The notes under the pieces are model-generated. The model saw nothing but the letters and a program-made list of their open reading frames with translations, was not told where the DNA came from and searched no databases. The position numbers and the translations under genes are program-made. A DNA stretch of 64,000 nt from Pegea sp. RAD2-039 (taxonomy: Eukaryota; Chordata; Thaliacea; Salpida; Salpidae). The stretch covers positions 682,001 through 746,000 of the forward strand of contig JAQGEQ010000255.1 in assembly GCA_034620365.1 (NCBI GenBank), given 5' to 3'. Each line of letters starts with the position of its first letter. The first letter of the stretch is position 1. Of this stretch, positions 12,317 through 24,729 are shown one piece after another.

Positions 12317-15300
12317 TATTTTTAGTACTCGGCCAACGCAGATAATTATTATTTTTTTTGAAGAATATTGATAATAATTAATAATATAAAGGCTTTTAAA
12401 CATTTTAAACTTCAATTATATATTTTAATCATTTCCATACAAATAACATAATAAACTCAATTAAAATGTTCAAGATAAGCATTTATACGATTTTTTATGA
12501 GCCTTGTTTTCTCAAGTTGAAACTACTTCTGTAGAATATTGTATGACTGCAGGTAACGAGTCACACAGATTTTAAAGCGAACACAGCATTATAGGAATAG
12601 AAAGAAAAAAGTTATAAGTTTGATAATTCAACATAATTCATGTAAAACAAGTTATCAAATATCAAAGGATATTAATATTAGAACATAAACATAATACACG
12701 AAAAATAAATCACTTCTTAACAAATGTACCCAAATAATTTAGAAAAATAGAATTTGCTGCAATGATTAATTCGGAAAGATTTACACGAAAGTCGACGTTA
12801 AAAAACCATTAGTTTTACCGAAATAAACAATCCACTAGGTGGTGTTAAAAGTTTTAATCATTCTTTTGTAGTCATAACAACTACTCGAAAGCTTTTTCAA
12901 TGTTTTGATTTTCTATTCGTTTTATTATACACTGAAAGAATTCTTTGCATAAACTTTAACAGATGAAAACTGTTATAGATCTTACAGAAAGAAAATAAAA
13001 TTTTATTTACTTTGTATTTAAGTGTGTATTATTTTATTACAATCTTCGTCTATTAATTATAATTACTGATTAAGTGATTATGAAAAAAACGTAATGATTA
13101 CAGTTTACTAGAATAGCTCAACAAGTTTTGATACCACATTCAACTTGAATATATGTTAAATTTATAGAAAATTACAAGTTTATAAGGATTGGTAGTTTAA
13201 AAAAGTAAAAGCCATTCTAAAATTAAATATTAATTTATTAAACATTAGCTCAAAGAGAACGAATAAAGTCATTTTCTTAACAAAAGTCCTAATTTCTTAC
13301 ACAATAACTTATAAAAAAACTTTAAGCAGATTTAGTTTATTTATGTAGTATAAGAAACAAGGGAATATCATTTTTCTTCTGATCATTCTTGAAGTAGTAA
13401 AAACAAATTTGTAAAAATAATAAAAACTTGCTGTAACTGTATTAAAAAAAAATTGTAACAATTAAGTTGTTATAGAAATATATTTTGAAAAGACAAAAGT
13501 TGTAACTATCTTTGTTTATAATTTAAAAAACCAAACTCGCCCCTTTCTTCATTCTAAAGTACTTTGCTTGTGAATAGTTTAAAAGAAAATTAAAAGTTAT
13601 CTTTTATGAAACTTCCTTATTCTCCTAATAAATAATAAAACTTTTGTAAAATAAATATATGTAAATTTTTCCAGCATTATAGCTAAAAAAGCAAAAACTT
13701 AAAATCGGTACGACTTCACCAAAACATATAAAGTCATCGAACTTTTGCTCATTAATTGCAAATAGTTTGTTACTCTATTTGTCATTGAAGACTTGTTAAC
13801 TTCACGTTTATGCTTGCAAAATTTACTGAATTGCATTTTCAACATTAGCTTGAAAAACTATTAAGGACTAGAAAAATAAAACTAATTTATTACAATTTAA
13901 ATTATAAAACTCAACTGAATAGTTCGCTTTATTATTTTTACATAGAAAAGTATTAGTACATAAAAAAAAAACTATCTTATTCCGTGGCTTAATATTTTTG
14001 TTTAATTAAGTTTTGAAATAACATTTTTCCATAGATTAAAAGTGAAAATTATTATATGTAATATTTTAATTTTAAACACAACTACTTTTTAAGTATCTTT
14101 TATGTTACTGATACCCCCCATCTATCTGTGTGGTTACCATACCTACCTACTAAGAGCTAGATTCTGGGCTCGACCTCAGGTGGACACAAATTAGCGACAA
14201 AGAAAAGTTAAATTAAAATAACGCAGATAGAAAGGCCCTGTGCGTGTAGTTAATAACAAAACGTCTCGGAGATGCATAACTCCGAATTTAAACCCCGAGC
14301 CTTGAATGTATGGCAATGTGTGGCGACGCCAGCTGGACGTAGCTACATCAGTCAGTCTATTTCGCTACCTAACTAGGCAGGCATGGAGATTGAAATCCTG
14401 CTACAAGGGAACAACTGGATCACCATAACTTTTGCCCAGGCACATATATGCTTAGAATATATATATGCATGACCGTTTGCAGCCGAAGATATATAAAATG
14501 AAAGATTTGGATTACACTTAAAATTATGATATTTTTCTGGATTCTTAAAGTTTGAATTTATTGTTCTCGGTCATGAGATATACTTTGTTAAGACTGCCTT
14601 TAAATTGCATTAATCTTTATTAAGGCTAAGGGTAATCTAGAATTAGTATTTTTGTTCAAATAAAACTAAAAGCAAAAAATTGAAAACAATGTTTATGATA
14701 ATCATCTACTATGAAACGTTTAAAAATGCAGACATTAATTCTAGAATAAAAAATGTGATAGTTTTATTAAACACTTTGGTATTCAGTTGTCAGTCAAAAT
14801 CATTCCACTGAGACAGTTGAAAGTTGAGAATAAACTAAAACTTTTTTCAGCTGTCACAAATTTTATCAATTGAACTTAATTCAACATAAAAATGCAATCT
14901 AAACAAACAATGTTTATAAATCTCAGTAATTTCTCTATTAAAAAATTTTGTAAAATTCAATAATTATTTTATTGGAAACACTCTATTTATTTATTCAGTT
15001 CCAATATTTTATGAGTCCTAATAAATATGCATGATGATTTTTATTTAAACATTAGATATCATAAATTTTAATAATTATAATAAATATAATAAATAAATAT
15101 GAACTGGTATCTTTTAAAATGTAATTGATTTTTACGAGTATTGCTATTCAAATAGCTATAAGCTAGTTTTTCTAAATGATTGAACAAATTTAATGCTCTT
15201 TTTAATGAAAGTAGCTTCAAAAATAATAATTTTATATTCAGTTAAAAGAAAGGTATAACTTAAAATATTATTTGTTTTTTCAAAGTATAAATTTCCAAGT

Positions 15301-16348
15301 TTGTAGTTGTGAAAAATCTTTAAATGAAACTAATGTTTGAATAAAAATTGTTAACTCAAATTTATCTATTACGTAAACACTCACACACTAAACGTATTTT
15401 TTTGTTTATTTTAAAGTTAAACTATCCAAATGTATGATTCGATATTACAATGAGAAGAATAATACAATATTTTTAACTATGAATAATTTTGAGAAAGTCG
15501 GCTATTATCCAGCGAGAAAAAAAGAAATAAAAAAAAGAAAGAAAATATTTTGTGATAACACTTAGTAATAAATATTTTGAAAACGTTTCAAAATTTCAAT
15601 CATTAAAATTATTGTAAAAGAAGTTTTGAAAAATACACTTTGATTAAAAGCCTTTTCAGCCTTATATAATGAGAAACTGAAAAACTGTGTTTTAAAATAC
15701 TTTTAACTATTGATAAGAGATGACTGTTTTATCATATTTCACAGGTAGCTTCAGGAGAAAGACGGCCAAATTGTTTTAATACTTTCTACGCTTGAATAGT
15801 TCTACCTGTTAGTAATTTTCTATTGCTCAGGGCACTTAAAGTTTGATTCAAATAGTTTAGCAAAACTTTTCTCTTAGAAAATAGGACTATTTTATACTGT
15901 TGATGTTGATAAGTTGTATGTTTCTTTGGTTGTTTTTTTAACGTTATAACTAGTTTTTTTAGCTTTTATTTTAGCTTTTATTTTAAGTACACAATTTTTG
16001 AATTTTTTTTTGTTTTTTAATTTTCAAAATACTTTTTAATTTTGATTTTTATCATAAGCTTTATTATTGTTGCTTAGTTTTAACAAATAATTTTTGTTTA
16101 CAGAATGTATCAGTTTATAAAATTTCTAAAAAATTCAATATGTATTTCATACTACTAATATATGAAACATTTCTATTTGATGTTTGATAATAAAGATAAG
16201 CAATATTACTTATAAACATATTTGTAATTTTTCTCATGTCTCTTAAAAAATGTTGAAACATTTTGTAAAAACTAACAATTTTAATTTTTTTAGTTGATAA
16301 GAAATTTAAATACAGTGCAATTTAGTAAATTTTTGCGAGTAAAAGGAA
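12317..16348. other. Intergenic region, no gene seen apart from a SINE
   Basis: Strongly AT-rich with no credible coding exon. The only structured element is the SINE at about 14110-14490. Confidence 0.5.
14110..14490 (+). mobile_element. tRNA-derived SINE copy with internal extra sequence
   Basis: The left part resembles a tRNA (TGTGTGGTTACCATACC, then GGGCTCGACCTCAGGTGGAC). The right part carries a tail (AACTGGATCACCATAA, then CCCAGGCACATATATGC and GACCGTTTGCAGCCG). Both parts match, in reverse orientation, the element at 20281-20475, which defines a SINE family with a tRNA head and a conserved tail. This copy has about 150 bases more in the middle, part of which recurs near 32385-32530 and 43090-43245. 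Confidence 0.6.
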
Positions 16349-18412
16349 ATGGAATCATTAAAACAGTTGAATGGTGAGCAACTTTCTCCATATTCAAATC
16401 TGTCTTAATTAGAAAAGCACATTTCTTATCTATATGACATTTTTAAGATTTTAAAATTTAGTTAATAGAGTCCATTAGTCGAAAAATCTGATTTTTTAAC
16501 AGATGATTAATAAGAAATAATTTTACTGTAAAAAGGTTGCTTATGTTTATCAACTAAGAGTTTGCTAATATAATCATAAAACATCATTTCCTTACAAGCT
16601 TAAACATTTATAGAGAAATGTGCAAAATTTAAATTTATAATACGTTTTTTTAATCACAAACTTGGATTTACAATCTAAAGATTTGATACTAATATTTTTT
16701 ACTTGTATATACTATATGACATTTTATATGTTTAACTAGTTATGAGTAAGTCCGTTGAAGATTTAGAAGAAAGCTTAGAGCCATTAGATGAATATTTAGG
16801 TGAAAGCTGCAATTCTTCATATGAAGATAGAAAACTACCAAAAATTGGTAACGAATTTCAAGTGAGTTAAAACTTTTTAGTAATTGTGTAATATTCACAA
16901 CTTTCTTCAAAGGTTACTGAACTACCAATCGTTGGTAATGAATATGATGAAATCGAAAAGTGTGAATTAGTTTTCGATCCAAAGCGTTTGCCTGATACAA
17001 AATGTAAGTTTGTACTAAAGATAGATAAAAAAACCGACAAAAATTAGAAAATTGTCCTAATGACTTTTGAATTAAAAATAAGCATTAATATTGACTTATA
17101 GAAATATAAAACTTAAATTTTTTTCATTATAAAAATATTTTCTTAGTCTGTATATAATAACCTAAAGCGTTTTGTTTTCTTTGAAAGTTGATGATTATGT
17201 TCAAAAATGCGCTGAAGCAAGCAGCCAGCAGTCTCAATCCGAACAATTTTTTAGAGAGGCTTTAGAAATTCTCTCTAAAAACGGTTATGACGTAGATAAG
17301 GTAAGATTTCAGTAGATTGAATCTTTAAATTTGATTAATGTTAATCTTTGATAAAATCTTTAAATCACACTTTTTAAACTCGCTTAGATAAAGAAATTAA
17401 TAGTTTATTTTTTAAATACAAATGATAATATTTTGGGTTTGAGGTATTATCTGATAAGAATATCATTAAATTTATTTTTGTTTTAACTTCAAGGCCTTTG
17501 AGGTGTATTTAGCTACTCCTAAGAAAGAAGGTTTTGCTGAAAGCTGGACCGAAGAGGATTGTAAGAAGTTTGAAAGTGGTTTATACAGAAAAAGAAAACG
17601 ATTTTTCCAAATTCACAAGCATTATGTCAGAAACTTTTTAAAATTTTGTTTTATACACTTTAAATTTCATATATGTATTTCACATTTAAAATTTGTTATT
17701 TTTTAATTACGTAAAAAGTAGAAGTAATTTTGTCACAATTTTCTTTGTGCTCATGTAAGTATACTAAATAATTCTTAAATTCAACAGCTGAAAGGTAAAC
17801 AAACAAAAGAAATTGTGCAATTCTATTACCTATGGAAGAAAAGTCGTCGATATCAGATATTTAAGCAGAAAATTTCGATAAAGGCAAGAGAGTTTCAGCC
17901 TGGGGCTCAGTGAGTAATTTGCACGGCTTACGTAATTTCCACAAGTCAAAAATCTTATGGCGTCCAAAACACAAAATTTTCAGATAAAATTTGAGTTTAT
18001 ATTTATCCTGTAAGATAACTAGCTGAAACAGTAGTGTTGTAGCTTTAATATTAATTAACTAACTTATTCCTGTTACAATTAAAATTTGTATTATAATAAG
18101 CTTAAAAAATCCATTTCAAAAATAAGTGAAATTATTACTTGACAAATTAGTTGCTTTTAAATAATTAATTTTAGTTATTTCTGCTTATTTTGAAAAAAAT
18201 CTTTCTCATAATGTCAATTGAAATTCAAAAACAGCATTTTTGAAATTATACAGCTTATTCTGACATTACATCATCTTCATTTTTTTGGTTTCAGCTATGT
18301 TTTTGGTAGTGTGATTCCTGAAGAGGAACAAGAATGTAGTCATGTGAGTCAAGTATTTCGGGATCAATGTCTCTTCCAGTATATTGAAAAATTACAGAAA
18401 GAAGAATTGTAA
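16349..18412 (+). CDS. MIER-like ELM2-SANT protein
   Basis: Proposed exons: 16349-16373, 16740-16861, 16913-17003, 17188-17300, 17494-17625, 17788-17909 and 18295-18412; together 240 residues. An ELM2 region runs from about residue 44 to 115 (IGNEFQV, then LVFDPKRLP, then EQFFREALEILSKNGYDVDKA). A SANT domain follows from 134 to 180 (SWTEEDCKKFE, ending QFYYLWKKS). This order and the FYYLWKKS ending are typical of MIER and related corepressor subunits, which recruit class I histone deacetylases through ELM2-SANT. The inference is a nuclear chromatin repressor subunit. Vertebrate MIER proteins are roughly twice this length, with acidic N-terminal and long C-terminal regions; here the protein ends about 60 residues after SANT. 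The SANT middle reads RKRKRFFQIH, more basic than the usual GKDF version. The first exon (8 codons) is phase-compatible but weakly supported; otherwise translation would start at the ATG at 16742. The donor after exon 5 (GTCAGA) is non-consensus. Confidence 0.85.
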
Positions 18413-18447
18413 TCTGGTAAATCAATTATTTTTTAATTTATTCCTGA

Positions 18448-18453
18448 AATAAA
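18448..18453 (+). terminator. Polyadenylation signal of the MIER-like gene
   Basis: AATAAA lies 36 bases after the stop codon of the ELM2-SANT gene. Confidence 0.6.
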
Positions 18454-20280
18454 TGTTTATATAAAAAATCAACAAGTAAGCTAAGACATCGAAACTGATA
18501 TCTTATATGTAGCTTTTTCAATATGATAATTAAGATTTGAAATTTCCTTTCCCCTTCCATCACTACATCAGATTCTTTTTCACATTTTACATTTATACTA
18601 AAATGGTATGATTAAAATAATTTCCTCAGCAAGTGAATACAAAACTGCCAGCTTCTTTCCTTTCTTCTAATTTCTTATGTAATTATAATTTTACAAATAA
18701 ATAAAAACATATATATACATATGGATAATAATAATGATAGTAATTATCTAATTTTAAAACTTTAATTCTTCAGGTTTTTCTCAATTTTGCTCTTTTTGAT
18801 CCTAAAGAGCGATATATATATTCAGCGATGACGTCATCAAATGATATATATGTGAGATGTATAATGATTCTTAATCCTCACCAACTTCTTTCAGTTTTAA
18901 ATCTTAAAGTTATATTTTTCCTTACTTCTCCGTATAACATCGTTGTTACTCGGCGCTCTATTTCCGGTCTTGTCGATTACTTCTGATGATTTTCAAGACT
19001 TGTTAATGTATGGTTAATATAATCAGAGGTCTGAAGCAGTTTCGAAAAATAATAGTAAAAATATTTCTTAGTTTAATCATAATCACCATTAAGCAATTTT
19101 AAAGATTTGTTTGTACTATCTTTTTTCTCCAATTTCAAGTAAAGTTTTCATGGAAGTTCTTTTAGTATTGTGGAACGTGTCTATGAAAAACCATTTTAAG
19201 CTTTTGATCTCGAAATTGGTAAAATCACTTATTAATAATTACTTTTTGTTCACTTTATCTGTACTGAGGTGTGTGTTTGCAAATAAACAAACTGTTTATG
19301 CCACTATAATTTGCAGCACTTATATATAAAAGGGTAAACCAAGGGAAATCTTAAAACATGGCAGAAATAACTATTTTGTTGTTATTAATTTAATTGTAGA
19401 AAAAATCGGAAATAATATGAAAATATAAGACGTTTTTCAATAGTAGACAATATAGGTTTTGTCTAACTAATAACTTCAAAGAATATTGGACTACTTGATA
19501 ATAAATGCTTTAATAAAAAAGACTAAAAAAATAATAATAAATTAATGACTAAAGCTATGAGACTAAGCATTGCTTATCGATTTACAAACTAAGTTGACTT
19601 CACCAAGAAAACAAAGTCTTACTGATGTTTGCAAGCCAAAAATAAAAATAAAATTATTTTTGAAGCTAGTTTTAATATATATATTAATAATAATAATAAT
19701 AATATATATTAATGTGAATATTAAATGTAGTTTATATTTATCAAACTTGTATATATTACAAAGTTAAGATCAATGAAACCAGCGGATGTAAATTTAGTTT
19801 GAAAAATTGGACAAATTGGACACATTAAGCATATATGTAATTACATTCGAATTTTTGTTTTTCGCTAGATGGAGAGTCACTTTTTTAGATTATTTCTATC
19901 TAAGTAGTTTCTTATAGCTAAGATTCTGCTTACAAGTTGATTCAAATACTTTTGCTAAATTTTCATGACCTTAATTAAAATTTTGACTGTAGATAGTTTA
20001 GAGTTTGGTAACACTGTAACAGGAAATTTAGTTTTTGTAACATTTTTATCCTTTCAGATAATATATGATCTTTTGTTTAAATTGTTTTGTTCAACAATTA
20101 TCTAAATAATTTAGTAAAGAAAACTCTTTTAATAACTTCTAATATAAAATTACAAAAGGATTGTATTAAATCATTACAAAACGTATGGATAATAAAATTT
20201 GGTAATTTTTGTGATGCCTTAGATAATCAAATATTAATCCTAAAGACATTTTCTGAGTCCTTGAATATAATCTTTTTTTT
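18454..20280. other. Intergenic region, no gene seen
   Basis: No phase-compatible exons were found. It contains a TGACGTCA octamer at 18829-18836 and a short ATA/AT microsatellite near 19680-19710. Confidence 0.45.
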
Positions 20281-20475
20281 GTGACCTGCGTCTGCCGCGA
20301 ACGGCTATGCTTATATATATGCCAGGGTAGAAATTATGGAGATCCAATTGTTGCTCATGTATCAGAATTTCACACTCCACGCCCACCAGGATATACTTCC
20401 TTGTTGCTTATATGTGTCCACCTGGACTCAAACCCGGAACCTCTCGCTTTGTATGCAGGTATAATAAACGCTGCA
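20281..20475 (-). mobile_element. tRNA-derived SINE, reverse orientation
   Basis: On the minus strand the element starts with a tRNA-like head (GTGGTGCAGCGTTTA as an A-box-like segment; CGGGTTTGAGTCC as the B box). It runs through AGGTGGACACATATAAGC and ends in the tail shared with 14110-14490 (TTGGATCTCCATAATT, then CCCTGGCATATATAT and AGCCGTTCGCGGC). This is the most compact copy in the window. Confidence 0.65.
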
Positions 20476-20539
20476 CCACAATTAGAATAAAATAATCTTA
20501 GTCCCGGCTTTGAGTTTGTGTCTTCTTGCTTAATCTCTT

Positions 20540-20690
20540 TTGAAGAGGCATCAAGACATAAACCATTTGTTAGTTTCTTACTATTTTGGAAGCTATTAAA
20601 TTTGCTGTTTGCTGAGCTTTCTTACGTCTTAAAAACATTCTTGGAGCGTTCTTCAAATGTTTTGCGTTCCGTACACTTACGTATACTTTA
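20540..20690 (-). pseudogene. Possible transposon ORF fragment
   Basis: The minus strand has a short open, hydrophilic and relatively GC-rich piece beginning KTFEERSKNVLRRKKAQQ. It resembles the basic N-terminal phrase of hypothetical transposon proteins common in invertebrate genomes (my recollection, not a search). It ends in a stop or a possible donor after about 35 residues and has no partner exon. Confidence 0.3.
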
Positions 20691-20706
20691 TTTCTTAAAA
20701 ATTTAA

Positions 20707-22860
20707 TTGTTTTTTGGTAGATGAACAATTTCAAAGCTCTTTTAAACTGTTATTACATACTGAGGCATATACAAATTTAATCAAATACTCATTTATATTT
20801 TATTCTAAAGACTTGTTCTTCTTTATTTGTATTTATGAATATAAATCAAAATTATATATAAGAGAATTTGCAAAAACATTTTTTGGTTAATTATATTGAG
20901 TAAGAGATAATTAAAAGCTTAAATTACATTTCAAAATTAAAAAGATTACAAAATCTAAAATATTGTAAATAAAACTTGGTTGTGACTGTTTTAATAAAAA
21001 TCTGTCAAAGTCTTTTTTGCCTAAATTAAACTGATCAGAAAGAAATCTTATACAAGGATTAAAACTTAAACATAAAAACAAGTAAGATGAAAATTAATTT
21101 AAACTTTTAAACAAATAAAAGAATAAATTCTATATCGAACAAATTAAAAGTTAAAAATTTGTTAACTGATAGATTTTATTTCCATTATAAATATGATTAA
21201 TTTCATGTTTATAGTGTTGTTTGCATTAAAAAAAAACAAGAAAAATTGTTATGTTTAGCTTTTTGGATCAAAATATATAACAGTTTATTTACTCATGCTT
21301 ATCAATATTATAATAAATAAGTCTCTTTAGATTAGTGGCACTTTAAATAAGTTTTTTATGCTTCTTCAAAAATGGAAAATATAAGTTAGTTTACGTCACG
21401 AGTAAAAAACTCATTATCAAATTGCTGTTCTGTATCGCAGCTTTTTAAAAACTTTATACAATCAAATTGTTATGCTGAAAGTAAATTATAGCTATTGCCT
21501 AAGTCTGTTTTTATGTCTTATTTTACTTTGTAAGATTTAGACGTTTGGATTTGAAGATTTTATTTTATTCTTATATATCAAAGTAGGACGTTAAAACAAA
21601 AATTTTGTTAGATGACTAAAATTTAAGTAAATCATTTTTTACGAACAGCCTATAGCTTACTCATGTAGATACTCTACTGCAACTGCTAAAGGTACTTACA
21701 GTACGTTTACTGTAATCAGCACGAAAAAAAATTGCTGGTAAGAAAGGTTGCTTTAGCTAGTTTCAGTAAGCCGATGTATTTTCAGATTATGGGGTTAATT
21801 ACTATTAAAGGCCCATGCAAATAGAAAACACTTCACCCTGTTTTACTGTTTATAAAGGATTGATTTGTTTAGTTGAAATACAAATTGAAAACATTAGAAA
21901 AATCAAATATTTAGTTTATTATGAAATAAAAAGCTTAAGCAATTTAAAAGAAATTCTATTTAATTTATTTCCTAATAAGCTCCCAGCTGAAAAGATTAAA
22001 AATTAATTATTTTTAATAAATTTCAACATATAAAAACTTTAAATTCAGAATTAAATGAAAAATTTCAAAAAGTTTTTATGCAATCATAATTATACATATT
22101 CTATGTAAAAAATAGCTAAGTGGTTGCTCTTTAATCAGAAAATGCAATTTAAAGTCTGAAAATTCAATCACAATTTATTTTGTTAAAATATTTTTAACTT
22201 TGTTTATTCTTTGGGTCAATTTATTTTAAACAAATACAATTAGTTTAGGCTTTAACATCAAAACTAAATACCTTTGTTGTTGGTTGTTTAGTTGTCTGAA
22301 AACTGAAAAAATCTTTAGAAACAACTTAACAGTGACAAATTATTTTTAGCTACAATGAAGCAGCAGTCATTAATTTTATTAACGTATGCATGCTTCAAGT
22401 GTTTTTTAATCTTTTATTTTACTTAAACACTTCTGATAACTCTGATTATTTCCATAAAGCTATTTATAAAGTACACTCTTTTTGTTAAAATAATATCTTT
22501 ATTATTTTACGCGTGTAACTCAAATAGTGACATCTTTCTCACATTTTGAAGAATATTTCTATTTATTCGAAGATAGTTTACACTTTTGAAGTGTTAGTTT
22601 TCTTCGTAATCATACAAAAATATAAAAAAAATAACAGATAAAGTATAAAATAAGATGCATATTTATTGTTATATGCCTCTATCGTTTTAAAAAATATACT
22701 AACATTAATATGCAAAATCCTATCGAAAAATATTTAATAATAAAATTGATTATTTCAATACAGAAACGAAGAAAATTGTAAATTCAACAATTGCTTCCAT
22801 TCATAAGGGTATTTACAACTTGATTACAATAAAAGATGAAGCAAATAAACTAGATTTAGT
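20707..22860. other. Intergenic region, no gene seen
   Basis: AT-rich; no credible exons or repeats were recognised. Confidence 0.45.
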
Positions 22861-22866
22861 TTTATT
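22861..22866 (-). terminator. Polyadenylation signal abutting the 7TM stop codon
   Basis: On the minus strand the stop TGA is followed directly by AATAAA, which suggests a very short 3' untranslated region for the 7TM gene if this signal is used. Confidence 0.45.
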
Positions 22867-23772
22867 TCATTTCTTTTCTTGGTTTAACACTAGCAAAATT
22901 GGGAAAAGCATCTTTGGATATTCTTCAAAAGAAGTTAAAATGACAACGAGCTTGAGGAAAAAGAAAAGATTTATAAAAGTTGCTACAAGATAAACAGGGT
23001 AAAAATCAGGAATCATAACCATTCTTAGGGTAATACAAGCTATAGATAACAACATAGACAAAAGCATTGTTCGTGCTGAAATAAACAAAGCTCTTGTCAC
23101 TTTTTTATTCTGGTTAGATCGTCGTTTATATACCATTAAAGGGTAGATAAAAAGAGAAAAAGTTATCAAATAAAATACAATACACGCACTCATTGCAGCA
23201 TAAGAATACCAGTTATGTTCAGTTCGCAGCTCGACTGCTATACACCCATCAGTTGACATTTCATAATCATCTTCAACAACTATGATAAAAATGAAAGAAA
23301 ACAGAGCAAGGCTTGCCATGAAGAAAGTTATATTACTCAACAACTTCATAAAATTAGTTGTTTTTACGCTTAATGTTGACTTCTTACGTATAATCTTTTG
23401 TCGCAACCAATAAAAACTATCCATAGGCAAAAAGCAGAAGGCCAACTCCAGAGTAGATATCTTTATCGTTATGTTGCATAAGGTGTTTCCATTATCATTT
23501 ATCTCAGCAAATCGACCAACAAAAAACGTTGCTTGAGTTAAAACCAATCTTATAAGATTAGAAAGACAAGACAAAAAGGTTAGTTGTAATAATTGCTTCA
23601 ACGATTTTTTACTTGTGTTTCTGGTGAATTTGTTATTCGTATAATGCTTCAAACAAGCAGCTAACCAAATTGTAAGAATCATAAATAGAATGTTGATCGC
23701 TTCGATGGGATACTTGTAAGCTCCTAATTCTTGGACTTTTTTCAAAGTATTGTTGGAATGTGTGAAGTTCAT
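22867..23772 (-). CDS. Single-exon seven-transmembrane (GPCR-like) protein
   Basis: This is an uninterrupted frame of 301 residues with seven hydrophobic segments at about 24-41, 60-86, 98-124, 142-166, 189-214, 227-253 and 258-281. N-glycosylation sequons occur before the first segment. A cysteine at residue 99 (start of segment 3) and one at 177 (second extracellular loop) match the conserved disulphide of rhodopsin-like receptors. The usual DRY after segment 3 is absent (SFYWLRQK instead) and no clear NPxxY is seen. Segment 5 ends in IYPLMVYKRRSNQNKK, which would suit a basic third intracellular loop. The likely role is a plasma-membrane receptor, but no ligand family was recognised. The single-exon structure among multi-intron neighbours fits lineage-expanded or retroposed GPCR genes. 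Confidence 0.7.
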   Translation of the reverse strand: MNFTHSNNTLKKVQELGAYKYPIEAINILFMILTIWLAACLKHYTNNKFTRNTSKKSLKQLLQLTFLSCLSNLIRLVLTQATFFVGRFAEINDNGNTLCNITIKISTLELAFCFLPMDSFYWLRQKIIRKKSTLSVKTTNFMKLLSNITFFMASLALFSFIFIIVVEDDYEMSTDGCIAVELRTEHNWYSYAAMSACIVFYLITFSLFIYPLMVYKRRSNQNKKVTRALFISARTMLLSMLLSIACITLRMVMIPDFYPVYLVATFINLFFFLKLVVILTSFEEYPKMLFPILLVLNQEKK

Positions 23773-24729
23773 ATTTAAATATTCTAAACCACAACCTATT
23801 AAATGTTAAACAAAAAATTAAAATTAGTTTTAGTAGCTGATATCCATAATACTGATAAAAAATTATTACAAAATTACATCTTACATAGTACAGTCAGAAA
23901 AATTCTTTATAAAGTAACATATAAATAGATTGCTGATAAACGTTAGAGTTTATTCAATTTAAACAAACATTTTAAAAAGGTACAACAATAGATGAAATGA
24001 TTGTACTAATTAATCTTAAAGAAAATCTTTTTATAAACTAGTACATGACTGGCGTGCTTATAGATATGTATGAGCAACCAAAGTCAAATCACACAACCTT
24101 TGACTTTTATTGTTTATTTATATAACTCATAAATAGTTATAAGGCTTTCATTTATACTTTGACTTCAAATATAAACAAAGCTTTAGACATTCATATACAT
24201 CAAGCAATGCTGCTGAAAAATTATATGAATTAGGTAAACCTGTAATCAGTCATGAAATTTTAGTATTTAGAAAACTAAGGTTTTCATAAAATAAAATGAA
24301 AGATTATTGTAAGTTAAACAGAAGATTTAATAAAATCTTTTCAAAATATACAAAAAGTTGTTACATCACATTAAAAATGTTGTATATAAGCTAATGCTGA
24401 TCAACAACAGTTTGAAAGAATAACTTTTAATGTTAGTTGTATCAAAAATAAAAGAAAAGTTTATTATAAGCTTATAATAATATATGAATTAAACTACATA
24501 TATTAATTATTATACACAAAAGCAAGAACTTGGTAAAATAAACAATTAATTTAATCAAATTATTTTCAAATAATAATTTTTAATTTACCAATTTATTATT
24601 TATTTATATAAATACTAGTTTAATATAAATCTAATTTATTTAAATAATTTTATATTGATAATATCTTTAGAAATTAATTATAATAAATTATGCCACTAAT
24701 CTAATAGGGTAGAATTTATAGTTTTAATA
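23773..24729. other. Intergenic region, no gene seen
   Basis: AT-rich upstream flank of the 7TM gene. No exons were recognised and no clear core promoter motif could be chosen. Confidence 0.45.

Noticed and set aside
17503-17706. 67-codon plus-strand frame taken as its own gene
   Set aside because: It is exon 5 of the ELM2-SANT gene read through the donor into the intron.
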